A stretch of DNA of 36,104 nucleotides. It comes from Flavobacteriales bacterium UBA3364 (lineage in GTDB: Bacteria > Bacteroidota > Bacteroidia > Flavobacteriales_F > PHOS-HE28). Where the stretch lies: contig DEQO01000045.1 in assembly GCA_002360495.1 (NCBI GenBank), positions 1 to 36,104 of the forward strand. The letters run 5' to 3'. The position numbers were made by a program, and so were the translations under genes. How positions within the stretch are numbered: the stretch's first letter is position 1; each line of letters opens with the position of its first letter. The notes under the pieces were generated by a model, which worked only from the letters and a program-made list of their open reading frames with translations, searched no databases and had not been told where the DNA came from. Of the stretch, positions 15,917 to 24,282 are shown one piece after another.

Positions 15917-16501
15917 ATGTCCTGGACCACCGCCATCCTTGAAGCCGATCGTGCGGCCTTTCTGGCGATCAATGGATGCCACGCCGTCTGGTCCGATAGC
16001 CTGATGCTGGTCGTGAGCGCAAGGTCCACCTGGGTGCCGCTGTATCTCTTTTTCCTCTACCTGTTGCAACGCCGGTCCGGTTGGAAGGGACTGCTCTGGG
16101 CCGTGCCGACGATCGTGCTCATGCTCCTTTTCAGCGATAGCGGTTCGGTGCTCTTGTTCAAGGAGACCGTGCAACGGTTGCGGCCCTGCCACGAGCCACT
16201 GTTGAACGGCTTGGTACATCTTGTGCCCGAAGGTTGTGGCGGGCGATACGGGTTCGTGTCGTCGCATGCGAGCAACCATTTCGCGATCGCGCTCTTCGTG
16301 ATCGGCGCGTTGCGTGTTCCGCGTTGGGCCGTTCTTTTGCTCCTGTTCTGGGCGGGGCTGATCGCCTACAGCAGGGTCTATCTCGGAGTACACTATCCAG
16401 GCGATGTTCTGGTCGGTGCATTGTACGGTGGGCTCATCGGGTCCCTCTTTGCGAGGATATTCTACAAGCTCATCCACCGCATGAACCCTGTTCCGGCATG
16501 A
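15917..16501 (+). CDS. PAP2-family membrane phosphatase, 194 aa
   Basis: The ATG at 15917 gives MSWTTAILEADRAAFLAING, the usual opening of small bacterial PAP2 proteins. The in-frame ATG at 15863 would add an unlikely leader. The three-part signature is visible: KETVQRLRPC (KxxxxxxRP), FVSSHASNHFAIAL (in place of PSGH) and SRVYLGVHYPGDVLVG (SRxxxxxHxxxD). Multiple membrane helices surround it. Members dephosphorylate undecaprenyl pyrophosphate or phosphatidyl phosphates at the membrane; the substrate here is not determined. The stop overlaps the next start by ATGA, so it is the first gene of a three-gene operon. Confidence 0.9.
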   Translation: MSWTTAILEADRAAFLAINGCHAVWSDSLMLVVSARSTWVPLYLFFLYLLQRRSGWKGLLWAVPTIVLMLLFSDSGSVLLFKETVQRLRPCHEPLLNGLVHLVPEGCGGRYGFVSSHASNHFAIALFVIGALRVPRWAVLLLLFWAGLIAYSRVYLGVHYPGDVLVGALYGGLIGSLFARIFYKLIHRMNPVPA

Positions 16502-16866
16502 ATCTCTGGCTCGCAGTCTTCCTTGGTGGTGGCGTCGGAAGCGTGGTGCGCTACGCGATCGGCCATTTGTTCCAACGCATCGAGGTGAAGGGTGTATTCC
16601 CATGGGCCACGTTATCTGCGAACCTCCTGGCCACCGCCTTGCTGGCCTGGTTGATCCTCCGTTTCGAAGTGCATCTGCCGGGCAAGGAACACTGGCGCGC
16701 CTTGCTGGCGATCGGCTTTTGTGGTGGCTTCAGCACGCTCAGTACGTTCAGCTACGAAAACTTCCATTTGCTCCGCGAAGGATTGTACACCTACGCGGCA
16801 ATGAACATCGTGATCAGCGTTGGTGCTGGCCTCTTCCTATTTCACCTCTTTGCTCGTTCCGCATGA
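16498..16866 (+). CDS. crcB: Fluoride channel FluC/CrcB, 122 aa
   Basis: The small four-helix fluoride exporter works as an antiparallel dimer. Visible signatures are LGGGVGSVVRYAIG at the N-terminus, ATLSANLLATALLAW (the channel-lining Asn) and GFCGGFSTLSTFSYENF (the central Na+ and Phe-box region). The length is typical. It overlaps PAP2 upstream and the alkaline phosphatase downstream by ATGA on each side. No fluoride riboswitch was recognised upstream of the operon. Confidence 0.95.
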   Translation: MNLWLAVFLGGGVGSVVRYAIGHLFQRIEVKGVFPWATLSANLLATALLAWLILRFEVHLPGKEHWRALLAIGFCGGFSTLSTFSYENFHLLREGLYTYAAMNIVISVGAGLFLFHLFARSA

Positions 16867-18554
16867 AACGAATGGGATCGATGTTCCACCCGAAACGCCG
16901 TGTGGTCGACCAGGTGGGTCGATGCTACTGGATCTTCGCATTCATGTTCATGGGATCCGGAAAGGCCGTCGCGCAGCAACCCACATGGCAGGCGCCGCCG
17001 AAATTGGTCGTGGGTATCGTGGTGGACCAGATGCGGCCCGACTACATCTACCGCTACTGGGACAATTTCGGTGAGGGGGGTTTCAAACGCCTGGTCGGGC
17101 AAGGTGCTTTCCTCCGCAACGCACACTACACGTACATCCCCACGGTGACCGGTCCGGGCCATGCCAGCATCTACACGGGCAGCACCCCGAGTTTGCACGG
17201 TATCGTCGCGAACGACCGCTACGATCGCACCACACAGAAGACGATCTATTGCGTGAAGGATACCACGGTGCAAGGCGTAGGCTCGGCGTCTGCGCAGAGT
17301 TCCCCATCGCAATTGCTCGCCACCACGCTGGCCGACGAGATCGAGCGACGCACCGATGGCAAGGGCATCACGATCGGTGTAGCCTTGAAGGACCGTAGCA
17401 GTGTGCTACCCATCGGTCGAACGGGCGATGCGGCCTATTGGTACAGCAGTAACGGGTCGTTCGTAACGAGCACATGGTACATGCAGGAATTGCCGGCATG
17501 GCTCAATGCGTTCAACGCAAAAGCGCTTCCGCAGGAATACCTTGATCGCACTTGGGAACCCTTGTTGCCATTGGTCAAGTACCACACGCCCATGCCCGAT
17601 GCCAATATCTACGAACAGGAGTTGACCAAAGGAGCCGGTTCGGCTTTCCCCTATGATCTCGCAGCACTTTCAAAGACCGCGGGCCTTTCGTTGATCACCA
17701 CTACGCCATGGGGCAATACCCTGACCACGGACATGGCGCTTGCGGCGTTGACCGGCGAAGCGATGGGCAAGGACAACATCACCGACCTGCTCGCCATCAG
17801 TTACAGCAGCACGGACGTTCTTGGGCATAAAATGGGACCGCGTGCGTTGGAAGTGGAGGACATGTACATCCGGTTGGACCAGGAGCTCGCCAGGCTGTTG
17901 AGCGAATTGGACAAGCAGGTAGGAGCAGGGAAGTACACGTTGTTCCTCACGGCCGATCACGGGGTGGTGGATGTGCCAGCGTACCTGAAGGATCAGAAAG
18001 GGAGTGCAGGGTATGTGGATACGCGAACTTGGAAAGCGGAATTGAACGATCTGTCAAAGTCAGGGTCCGTCCCTCTTCCTGCTTGGGCAAAGACCATGTA
18101 CCGTGTCGATACCATTCTTGAGGGCCAGATATTCCTGCCGGACAGTTCACGATCAACGGACTTCAAGTTGCGGATCGCAGAACATCTTTTGAAGAAGGAT
18201 GCGGTAGCGGAAGTGTACTCCGGGTCGGAATTGGCGATAGGAGGCGCGTTGAGCGAACAAGGAGCGATCCTCGCCAACGGATTCATGCCGCAACGCTGCG
18301 GCGACATTGTCTACACCCTGAAGCCCGGCTACTTCGAGGCGGACGGTGCCTATGTCGGCAAAGGCACCACTCATGGCAGCGGCTGGAACTACGATACACA
18401 TGTGCCGGTCATCTTCTTCGGTCAAGGGATCGAGCCGGGCGAGGTCGTCCGCCGCACCGCCGTTGTTGATATCGTACCGACCTTGACCATGCTGATCGGA
18501 AGCGCCCTGCCCGACGCTTCGGTGGGTGAACCGGTACCGGAGGTCCTCAAATAA
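16863..18554 (+). CDS. pafA: PafA-type alkaline phosphatase, 563 aa
   Basis: A secreted or periplasmic phosphomonoesterase of the alkaline phosphatase superfamily, first described in Elizabethkingia and Flavobacteria. The ATG at 16863 overlaps the crcB stop. A hydrophobic signal segment (IFAFMFMGSGKAVAQ) ends near residue 38. Active-site elements are all present: VVDQMRPDYI (Zn-binding D55), TVTGPGHASIYTG (nucleophile Thr, about T96), ANDRYD (Asn), LKDRSSV (the Lys and Arg specific to PafA), SSTDVLGHKMGP (Asp, His), TADHG (Asp, His) and THGSGWNYDTHVPV (His). Unlike PhoA it uses Thr as nucleophile and needs no Mg2+. It probably scavenges phosphate from organic esters. Confidence 0.93.
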   Translation: MKRMGSMFHPKRRVVDQVGRCYWIFAFMFMGSGKAVAQQPTWQAPPKLVVGIVVDQMRPDYIYRYWDNFGEGGFKRLVGQGAFLRNAHYTYIPTVTGPGHASIYTGSTPSLHGIVANDRYDRTTQKTIYCVKDTTVQGVGSASAQSSPSQLLATTLADEIERRTDGKGITIGVALKDRSSVLPIGRTGDAAYWYSSNGSFVTSTWYMQELPAWLNAFNAKALPQEYLDRTWEPLLPLVKYHTPMPDANIYEQELTKGAGSAFPYDLAALSKTAGLSLITTTPWGNTLTTDMALAALTGEAMGKDNITDLLAISYSSTDVLGHKMGPRALEVEDMYIRLDQELARLLSELDKQVGAGKYTLFLTADHGVVDVPAYLKDQKGSAGYVDTRTWKAELNDLSKSGSVPLPAWAKTMYRVDTILEGQIFLPDSSRSTDFKLRIAEHLLKKDAVAEVYSGSELAIGGALSEQGAILANGFMPQRCGDIVYTLKPGYFEADGAYVGKGTTHGSGWNYDTHVPVIFFGQGIEPGEVVRRTAVVDIVPTLTMLIGSALPDASVGEPVPEVLK

Positions 18555-18563
18555 GCCGGTCCG

Positions 18564-18580
18564 TCAACAGGTCCTGTTGA
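18564..18580 (+). terminator. Short hairpin after pafA
   Basis: tcaacag pairs with ctgttga over a 3-nt loop 10 bp after the pafA stop. There is no U-run, so terminator function is uncertain. Confidence 0.25.
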
Positions 18581-18633
18581 GATCCAAGCATGGGATACCG
18601 CCGGCAGCGCGTTGTACGGTAGTAGGTTGCGCC

Positions 18634-19044
18634 ATGCTTGAGCAGGAGCGAACGACATTCGATCCGCCCTTCGAATTGTGGCGGGAGGATGGTGTACTGC
18701 ATCTGGTCATGGCCAAAGGCGCCCGGGTCCAAGTGCGGGACATGAAAGAATTCATCCGCTTGGTGGCCGCCCTGGACCGCTCTGGATGCTCACCGGTCTT
18801 GATGGAGTATGCGGAACAGGTCGTCGTGGACGATAGCGCACGGGCTCTTTTGCGCCGGATATGCGGCGCTCAAGGCCATCCTGTCGCACTGTTCGCCACC
18901 GATCCGACGAGCCGCGCCCAGGCCGAGGTCTTCAAACATGTGGAACGCCCGGCCTTTCCGTTCCGCGTGTTCGCGTTGCGCGAAGAAGCCTTCCGATGGG
19001 CCCGTGAACGCCGCCAATTGGCCGAGCTGGTCCAACGTTCCTAA
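18634..19044 (+). CDS. Small SpoIIAA/DUF7793-like protein, 136 aa
   Basis: The ATG at 18634 gives MLEQERTTFDPPFELWREDG; the open frame upstream overlaps the end of pafA and was not used. The protein is soluble with no signal peptide. The pattern of alternating strands and helices (GVLHLVMAKGARVQVRDMKE, VALFATDPTSRAQAEVF, FPFRVFALREEAFRWARERR) resembles the SpoIIAA/STAS-like fold of the DUF7793 proteins found in Bacteroidota. The role is unknown; members are often near sensory genes, but here the neighbours are pafA and an OmpA-like protein. The family call is a judgement from pattern only. Confidence 0.6.
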   Translation: MLEQERTTFDPPFELWREDGVLHLVMAKGARVQVRDMKEFIRLVAALDRSGCSPVLMEYAEQVVVDDSARALLRRICGAQGHPVALFATDPTSRAQAEVFKHVERPAFPFRVFALREEAFRWARERRQLAELVQRS

Positions 19045-19114
19045 GTGATCGTTGACATTTTTCCGGCGTTGGCGCTGGACCCAGGGGCTCCAACCCGGTA
19101 GTTTCACGTCCGAA

Positions 19115-20470
19115 ATGGCACGTCGGCCTGTCCTACTTCCTTTGCTGGTACTGCTTTTCGGGCAGTTCCCATACCTGCCGGCAGGTGCGCAGGCGACCCT
19201 GCAGCTATCGGGGGAGAGTACCGGCGCCAACGTGATCGTACAGGGAAAGACGGACGATCCCGACGCGCCTGAACCGATGTTCCAAGCCGTCTGGCGGGGT
19301 GTTCCGGGTGCGCTAGCCGTCTTCCAGCTGCAACGTACCGCCGAGCCCGGCGATGATGTGCGGTTGATGCTTGACCGGCTGTTGGAAGCCGGCATCGGGG
19401 CCTACCTCGATGCACGGGTCCATTTCACGAAGCAAGGTGTGGTAAGTGATCTGCCTAGCGCGGAACTGGCCACCGAGATCGATGCCATGGTGAAGGCTGC
19501 GGCGGAGGACCTGGGTGCGCCGGATGCCTTCAGCGGCCTGAGCGAACCCACGCGGTTGCAGCTCTCCCGCCTCACGCACATCGATTGGAGCCAGGCCCGC
19601 AATGGTGTCGATGCAGGCGAAGAGCAGGACAAGTACCTCGCGATCTACTTCTACGTGCGCACCCAACGGGAGGAATTGGAACGTCAACTGCGCGCCGATC
19701 TGCTGCCTTTGGCCACGGTGCCTGTGCTCGGCAAGACAGCGATGTCACCGGGGACCACGATCCGTGTGAACACCACCTGTGGCACCGTGTTCGATGAGCA
19801 GAACTACCTCTGTGCGTTGGACCTGCAGCTGGCTGATACCGGAGGTGGCGGCATCGATCCGCAACTGGGTGCACGTATCGTACAGGCGATGGCCGAGCGC
19901 GGAACAACACCCACAGTGGATACCCCTGTCGTGGAGCAGAAGATCCGCAAGCGGGACCGATGGTTGAAAGCCGAACTCGATGCCATCAATGACCGGATCG
20001 ACCACATGGACCAACGCCGTGAACTGTGGGAGATCCGCGACAGGATGGAGGACATCGAGGACCGCCTCATGGGATTGGAGCTTGAGGTGCATGATGCGAA
20101 CACCGCCAACAAGGCGGGCAGCGATAATCCGTCGGCCAACCTCAGCGACCTCGTTGGTCGCAATATCGCCGTGCGTTTCGGTCGCAATTCCACGCACCTG
20201 GAGAACGAGTACAGGGTCCTGCTGAACGAGGTGTTCGAGCAACTGGCGCGGGCGCCGGATCAACGTGTCCTCATCACAGGCTACACCGATCGCAGTGGGG
20301 ATACGGACCTCAACATGCACTTGAGCGAACAACGCGCCAAGGCCGTTCGCCACTACCTGCTGCAACGCGGTATCCCGGCCGATCGGCTCCTGGTGAACTA
20401 CTACGGCGACAGCCGCAGCACCGGTAGGAACCCCGATGAACGCCGTGTGGAGGTGGAGTGGATCCGATAG
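19115..20470 (+). CDS. OmpA-family protein with central coiled coil, 451 aa
   Basis: The ATG at 19115 starts a signal peptide (MARRPVLLPLLVLLFGQFPY). Residues about 30-260 form a secreted domain of unknown type. A charged coiled coil follows (AELDAINDRIDHMDQRRE, MEDIEDRLMGLELEVHD). The C-terminal ~100 residues are an OmpA-like peptidoglycan-binding domain (NIAVRFGRNSTHLENEY, GYTDRSGDTDLNMHLSEQRA, NPDERRVEVEW). It is probably anchored to the cell wall in the periplasm. The -7-like TAGTTTCA sits 8 nt before the start. The gene converges with the histidine kinase gene, only 2 bp apart. Confidence 0.8.
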   Translation: MARRPVLLPLLVLLFGQFPYLPAGAQATLQLSGESTGANVIVQGKTDDPDAPEPMFQAVWRGVPGALAVFQLQRTAEPGDDVRLMLDRLLEAGIGAYLDARVHFTKQGVVSDLPSAELATEIDAMVKAAAEDLGAPDAFSGLSEPTRLQLSRLTHIDWSQARNGVDAGEEQDKYLAIYFYVRTQREELERQLRADLLPLATVPVLGKTAMSPGTTIRVNTTCGTVFDEQNYLCALDLQLADTGGGGIDPQLGARIVQAMAERGTTPTVDTPVVEQKIRKRDRWLKAELDAINDRIDHMDQRRELWEIRDRMEDIEDRLMGLELEVHDANTANKAGSDNPSANLSDLVGRNIAVRFGRNSTHLENEYRVLLNEVFEQLARAPDQRVLITGYTDRSGDTDLNMHLSEQRAKAVRHYLLQRGIPADRLLVNYYGDSRSTGRNPDERRVEVEWIR

Positions 20471-20472
20471 GG

Positions 20473-22224
20473 TTACGCTGGTTTGACCGCAGCCGGGACC
20501 ACGTGTCCTTCAGTAGGGCCCGCTTCCTGTTGCATGCGGAAGAGGACTTCGAACAACACGCCTCCATTGGTGCGCATGTGGAAGGAGCCATCGAGTTGTT
20601 CGGATAATGCCTCGACGATCTCCAATCCCAACTTGCCCGGTCCTTGCTGGCCACCTTCGGGAATGCCTTTGCCGTTGTCCTTCACTGTCAGTCGGTAGAG
20701 GTCGCCTTCCACAGGGCGCACACGGATCTCCACGTGACCACCGGTGGCGTAAGGGAATGCGTGCTGATAGGTATTGACGACCAACTCGCACAGGATGATG
20801 CCCAACTCGATGGCTGTGTCCTGGTCCGCACGAAGACCTTCGGTGTCCACATCGGTGCTCACCGTGCGGCTTTGTGGGCGATGCATTTCGGCCAGCGCTG
20901 TCACAAGGTCCGTGAAGAAGAGCTTCAGGTCCACATGGCGCAGATCCGAGAGGCCGTAGAGCTTGTGATGGACCAGTGCGATGGTGTCGATCCGTCGTTT
21001 TCCGCGCAGGAATTCGTTCTTCACCGGACCATCATCCAGGCGCATGGCCTGCAGGTTCAACAGGCTGCTTACCACTTGCAGGTTGTTCTTTACGCGATGG
21101 TGTACTTCACGGTTCAACACCTCGCGTTCGCCCAAGGCCTTGGCCAGCTTCAGTTCCTGCGAACGGTTGCGTTTGGCCTGCTTGCGGATCCGCTCATCGG
21201 ACCGGCGCTTACGTCCCCAGGCCCAGCTCAGGAGGATCGTCAGGACCACCAGCACTGCCGACATCAGCCACAGGCCCACGCGTTCAGGGAACATCCATCT
21301 GTTCAAGCTGCTCAAGTCCATCACGACCCCTGTGTTGAGCTGTTGACCGTTCAGCGGGTATGGGCCCATCAGGCAGCGATAGTCGAAGTCCCCCACGCTG
21401 GTGGTGAAGGGTGCGCTGGACTTGTGGTCCTGCCATTGCGACAGCGCAAGGTCGGTGGCCTTGTTCAAGTTGGCATCGCTCCCGCGCATCAACTGCCCGA
21501 GTGATCGTCCTTCCCCGTCGAGCAACAGGATCCCCGAGCGCATCAAGGCGGCCGATCGCGTATCCATCCAGGAGGACCGGGTCAGGTCCACCGTAAAGGA
21601 CATGATCCGGTACGGGGATCTCTTTGTCTCACCACGTATGAGGTGCGAAACCTGTAGGACCGGGGGGCCGCTGTCCCGTGGAACGCTCAGTGTCCAACTT
21701 GGCTCACCGCGTGTATCCTCCAATACCTTGCTGAACCAGACACGGTTCCGGGGATCATTGTCCGTATCGCCCAACCAAGGGCCGGTGATCGGTGTCGCGC
21801 CAGGCGTACTTCCATGGCGCATCAGGATCGGCGGTCCATCCTTTGACCCGATCGCGGTCCGCATCTCCAGGAAACTGCTGTCCTCGCGCAGCAAGGCGAT
21901 CTCGTTGCCGTTCTCGTCCGCGAGCCGGATGCTCATGATCGGCCAGTGCGTCCTGAGGAGCGGCATCCAACGCGTGGTGACCACGTCGCTATCGTTCACT
22001 TGAAGTGCCGCGGCTTCCTCACGCAGGTCCTCGGCCAGTTCATGGAACACACCGTCCAGCCGGACGTGAAGCAGCTGTTGCGTGCGCAGGAGCGCCAGTT
22101 CCGAAAGATCGAACCGGCGCTGGCGCAGATAGAACGCAGACCAGATCAGGAATCCCGCTTCCAGCAGCAGCACAGCGATGATGGCGTAGAACAATGCACC
22201 GCCCGACCGTTCCCTGCTGCTCAT
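20473..22224 (-). CDS. Membrane sensor histidine kinase, HisKA_2 type, 583 aa
   Basis: An N-terminal membrane helix (about residues 12-33) precedes an extracytoplasmic sensor region of about 280 residues. A second helix (LWLMSAVLVVLTILLSWAWG, about 305-325) follows. The kinase core has the HisKA_2 dimer box LNREVHHRVKNNLQVVSSLL, with the likely phospho-accepting H376, and a HATPase_c domain (CELVVNTYQHAF N box, VKDNGKGIP G1, KLGLEIV). HisKA_2 kinases usually pass phosphate to a receiver, but none is adjacent, so it is an orphan here. Its start overlaps the lipoprotein stop by ATGA, in an operon with threonine aldolase. The signal sensed is unknown. Confidence 0.9.
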   Translation of the reverse strand: MSSRERSGGALFYAIIAVLLLEAGFLIWSAFYLRQRRFDLSELALLRTQQLLHVRLDGVFHELAEDLREEAAALQVNDSDVVTTRWMPLLRTHWPIMSIRLADENGNEIALLREDSSFLEMRTAIGSKDGPPILMRHGSTPGATPITGPWLGDTDNDPRNRVWFSKVLEDTRGEPSWTLSVPRDSGPPVLQVSHLIRGETKRSPYRIMSFTVDLTRSSWMDTRSAALMRSGILLLDGEGRSLGQLMRGSDANLNKATDLALSQWQDHKSSAPFTTSVGDFDYRCLMGPYPLNGQQLNTGVVMDLSSLNRWMFPERVGLWLMSAVLVVLTILLSWAWGRKRRSDERIRKQAKRNRSQELKLAKALGEREVLNREVHHRVKNNLQVVSSLLNLQAMRLDDGPVKNEFLRGKRRIDTIALVHHKLYGLSDLRHVDLKLFFTDLVTALAEMHRPQSRTVSTDVDTEGLRADQDTAIELGIILCELVVNTYQHAFPYATGGHVEIRVRPVEGDLYRLTVKDNGKGIPEGGQQGPGKLGLEIVEALSEQLDGSFHMRTNGGVLFEVLFRMQQEAGPTEGHVVPAAVKPA

Positions 22225-22598
22225 GGACAGGTGCTTTTGGTGATCGTGGTGCGCGTCAATTCGGCCGATGCATCACCACTCTTGATCTGCTCCGCGCTCA
22301 GTGTAGTGGCGGTGAAGTAGATCCCGTTCAGCCTGCCGTTCATGGTGTGCCCGGCTTTGATGCAGGTATCCGCAGTGAAGGATTCCACGGTACGGCCCTG
22401 ATAGGAAAGGTCGATGACGAGATCGACCTCCTTGTCCTCGACGGTCGTGTTCACCAATTTCAAAAGGAGCGCGCTCGGCTTGCCTACCGGATGGTCCCAG
22501 CGGTAGGCCAATTCAACACCGTCCTGTACGCCCTTGTGAACGTATTGCGTCGGGGCACATGCGAAAGCCAGCAGGACCAAGGGGGCGAAGCGCTTCAT
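22221..22598 (-). CDS. Small lipoprotein, 125 aa
   Basis: The signal MKRFAPLVLLAFACAPT contains a lipobox (AFAC), so the mature protein starts at a lipidated Cys and is probably in the outer membrane. The rest is a single beta-rich domain (ELAYRWDHPVGKPSALLLKL, KEVDLVIDLSYQGRTVESF) with three further Cys residues apart from the lipid Cys, possibly forming a disulphide. No family is recognised. It overlaps both the upstream threonine aldolase stop and the downstream kinase start by ATGA. It could act as a signal-binding partner of the kinase (inference). Confidence 0.75.
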   Translation of the reverse strand: MKRFAPLVLLAFACAPTQYVHKGVQDGVELAYRWDHPVGKPSALLLKLVNTTVEDKEVDLVIDLSYQGRTVESFTADTCIKAGHTMNGRLNGIYFTATTLSAEQIKSGDASAELTRTTITKSTCP

Positions 22599-23617
22599 GC
22601 GGACAGCTTTTGCAAGGTTGCAATGGTCCGGTCGATCGCGGCATCGTCGATCTCCATATGTGTCACGAAACGCACTGCCCCGGGTCCGAACGCCAGGGCG
22701 ATGATCCCGGCATTCCGCAATTTCTCCAGGAATCGTGGGACACCGGCTTCGTCCTTCAAACGGAAGACGACGATGTTCGTTCCAGTAGGAGCAACGCTTT
22801 CGACGTAGGGAAGATGTTGCAATGCGCTCGCCAGTTTTCGGGCACGGATGTGGTCCTCCTTCAAACGGTCCAGGTTGTGGTCCATCGCGAAAAGCCCTGC
22901 TGCTGCAATTATGCCGGCTTGTCGCATACCACCGCCGAAACGTTTCCTTACCCTGCGCGCTTCCTGGATGAACGGTTTGGATCCCACGAGCACGCTACCC
23001 ACCGGGGCGCCAAGCCCTTTGCTCAGGCAGATACTGACGGAGTCGAAGGGCTTGCCCCATTCCGCAGGCGTACGACCATCGACGGCCAGTGCATTGAAGA
23101 TGCGGGCACCGTCCATGTGCAACGAAAGGCTGTGTCGGTCGCAAACGGCCCGGATGCGTTGCACTTCAGAAATGTCCCAGACCGATCCACCGCCGCGGTT
23201 GTTCGTGTTCTCGATGTTCACCAAGCGGGTGCGCGCGAGGTAGTTGTCCGCAGCATTGTTGATCGCAGCTTCCACAGCGGTCGCCGTGAAACGTCCACGA
23301 TCGTTCGGTACGAACTTCACGCTGCACCCGCTATTGGCCATGATACCGCCGCCTTCGTAACGGTAGATGTGCATCCCTTCCTCACCGATCAGTTCATCCC
23401 CCGGCTTCGTATGTACGTTGATCGCGATCTGGTTGGTCTGGGTCCCGCTGCTGCAGTACAGCCCGGCTTCGTGACCGAACAGGGCGGCCAACCGTTCCTC
23501 CAAGGCGATCACCGTCGGGTCCTCGCCGAAGACATCATCACCCACTTCCGCAGCTGCCATGGCTGCTCGCATGGCCGGGGTGGGCTTGACAACGGTGTCC
23601 GAACGCAGATCGATCAT
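22595..23617 (-). CDS. ltaE: Low-specificity L-threonine aldolase, 340 aa
   Basis: A PLP enzyme that cleaves L-threonine or allo-threonine to glycine and acetaldehyde. The N-terminus (MIDLRSDTVVKPTPAMRAAM) and VGDDVFGEDPTV are family hallmarks. SSGTQTNQIAI is part of the cofactor-binding site. The PLP lysine lies in SICLSKGLGAPVGSVLVG, followed by KRFGGGMRQAG. The length is normal. The spacing from the methyltransferase stop is 23 bp, and the box TAACTTGC 7 nt before the ATG may give it its own leaderless promoter. Coupling to a lipoprotein and a kinase gene is unusual. Confidence 0.94.
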   Translation of the reverse strand: MIDLRSDTVVKPTPAMRAAMAAAEVGDDVFGEDPTVIALEERLAALFGHEAGLYCSSGTQTNQIAINVHTKPGDELIGEEGMHIYRYEGGGIMANSGCSVKFVPNDRGRFTATAVEAAINNAADNYLARTRLVNIENTNNRGGGSVWDISEVQRIRAVCDRHSLSLHMDGARIFNALAVDGRTPAEWGKPFDSVSICLSKGLGAPVGSVLVGSKPFIQEARRVRKRFGGGMRQAGIIAAAGLFAMDHNLDRLKEDHIRARKLASALQHLPYVESVAPTGTNIVVFRLKDEAGVPRFLEKLRNAGIIALAFGPGAVRFVTHMEIDDAAIDRTIATLQKLSA

Positions 23618-23640
23618 CGGGACCGCAAGTTAGCTGGCGG

Positions 23641-24282
23641 TCACTTCCGTCGTGATACCAGCAGGCCATCCCGGAGCGGAAGAAGGACGTTCTCTACCCG
23701 GGTGTCCGTTCCCACCTTCCGCGCATATGCCGCCAATCCCTTGGTCTCGCCGTCCTGCTGGGCATCGGGGTCCAACACCTTGCCGCTCCAAAGGACATTG
23801 TCCGCTATTATCAGTCCGCCGGGTCGCAGGCGATCTACCACGAGCTCGAAATAATTCACGTAGTTCTGCTTGTCGGCATCGATGAAAACGAGATCGAACG
23901 TTCCCTCGATGCGCGGGATCACTTCCATGGCCGGTGCAAGATGTTGATGGATGCGATCGTGGAAGCCTGCTTTGCGTAAGTACCGATCGACGAGCGGTGC
24001 AAGTGGCGTTTTGATGTCGATCGTGTGGAGCATACCATCGTGGGCCAGTCCTTCGGCCATGCACAGTGCGCTATAACCGGTAAATGTGCCGATGTCCAGG
24101 ATCAGTTTCGGCGCGAGCAACTTGCTCATCAGGCTCAGGAAACGGCCTTGCACATGGCCGCTGAGCATTTGCGGCATGTCGATCGAGCTTCGCGTTTCGG
24201 CCGCGAGCTCTTGCAGGTAGTTCGGCTCGGGGGTCGAGTTGAGCTCCGAATAGCGGTCGAGCTCAGGGGAGAGGAAATTCAT
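23641..24282 (-). CDS. SAM-dependent O-methyltransferase (catechol-OMT-like), 213 aa
   Basis: Soluble Methyltransf_3-family enzyme. The SAM site motif I is LILDIGTFTGYSALCMAEGL. FDLVFIDADKQNYVNYFE holds the conserved Asp (a metal ligand in the family), and GGLIIADNVLWSGKV is the next core strand with Asp and Asn ligands. Family members methylate catechol-type hydroxyls or, in some bacteria, a tRNA hydroxyuridine (TrmR/YrrM); which applies is not known. The start overlaps the stop of the kelch/T9SS gene by ATGA. Confidence 0.9.
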   Translation of the reverse strand: MNFLSPELDRYSELNSTPEPNYLQELAAETRSSIDMPQMLSGHVQGRFLSLMSKLLAPKLILDIGTFTGYSALCMAEGLAHDGMLHTIDIKTPLAPLVDRYLRKAGFHDRIHQHLAPAMEVIPRIEGTFDLVFIDADKQNYVNYFELVVDRLRPGGLIIADNVLWSGKVLDPDAQQDGETKGLAAYARKVGTDTRVENVLLPLRDGLLVSRRK

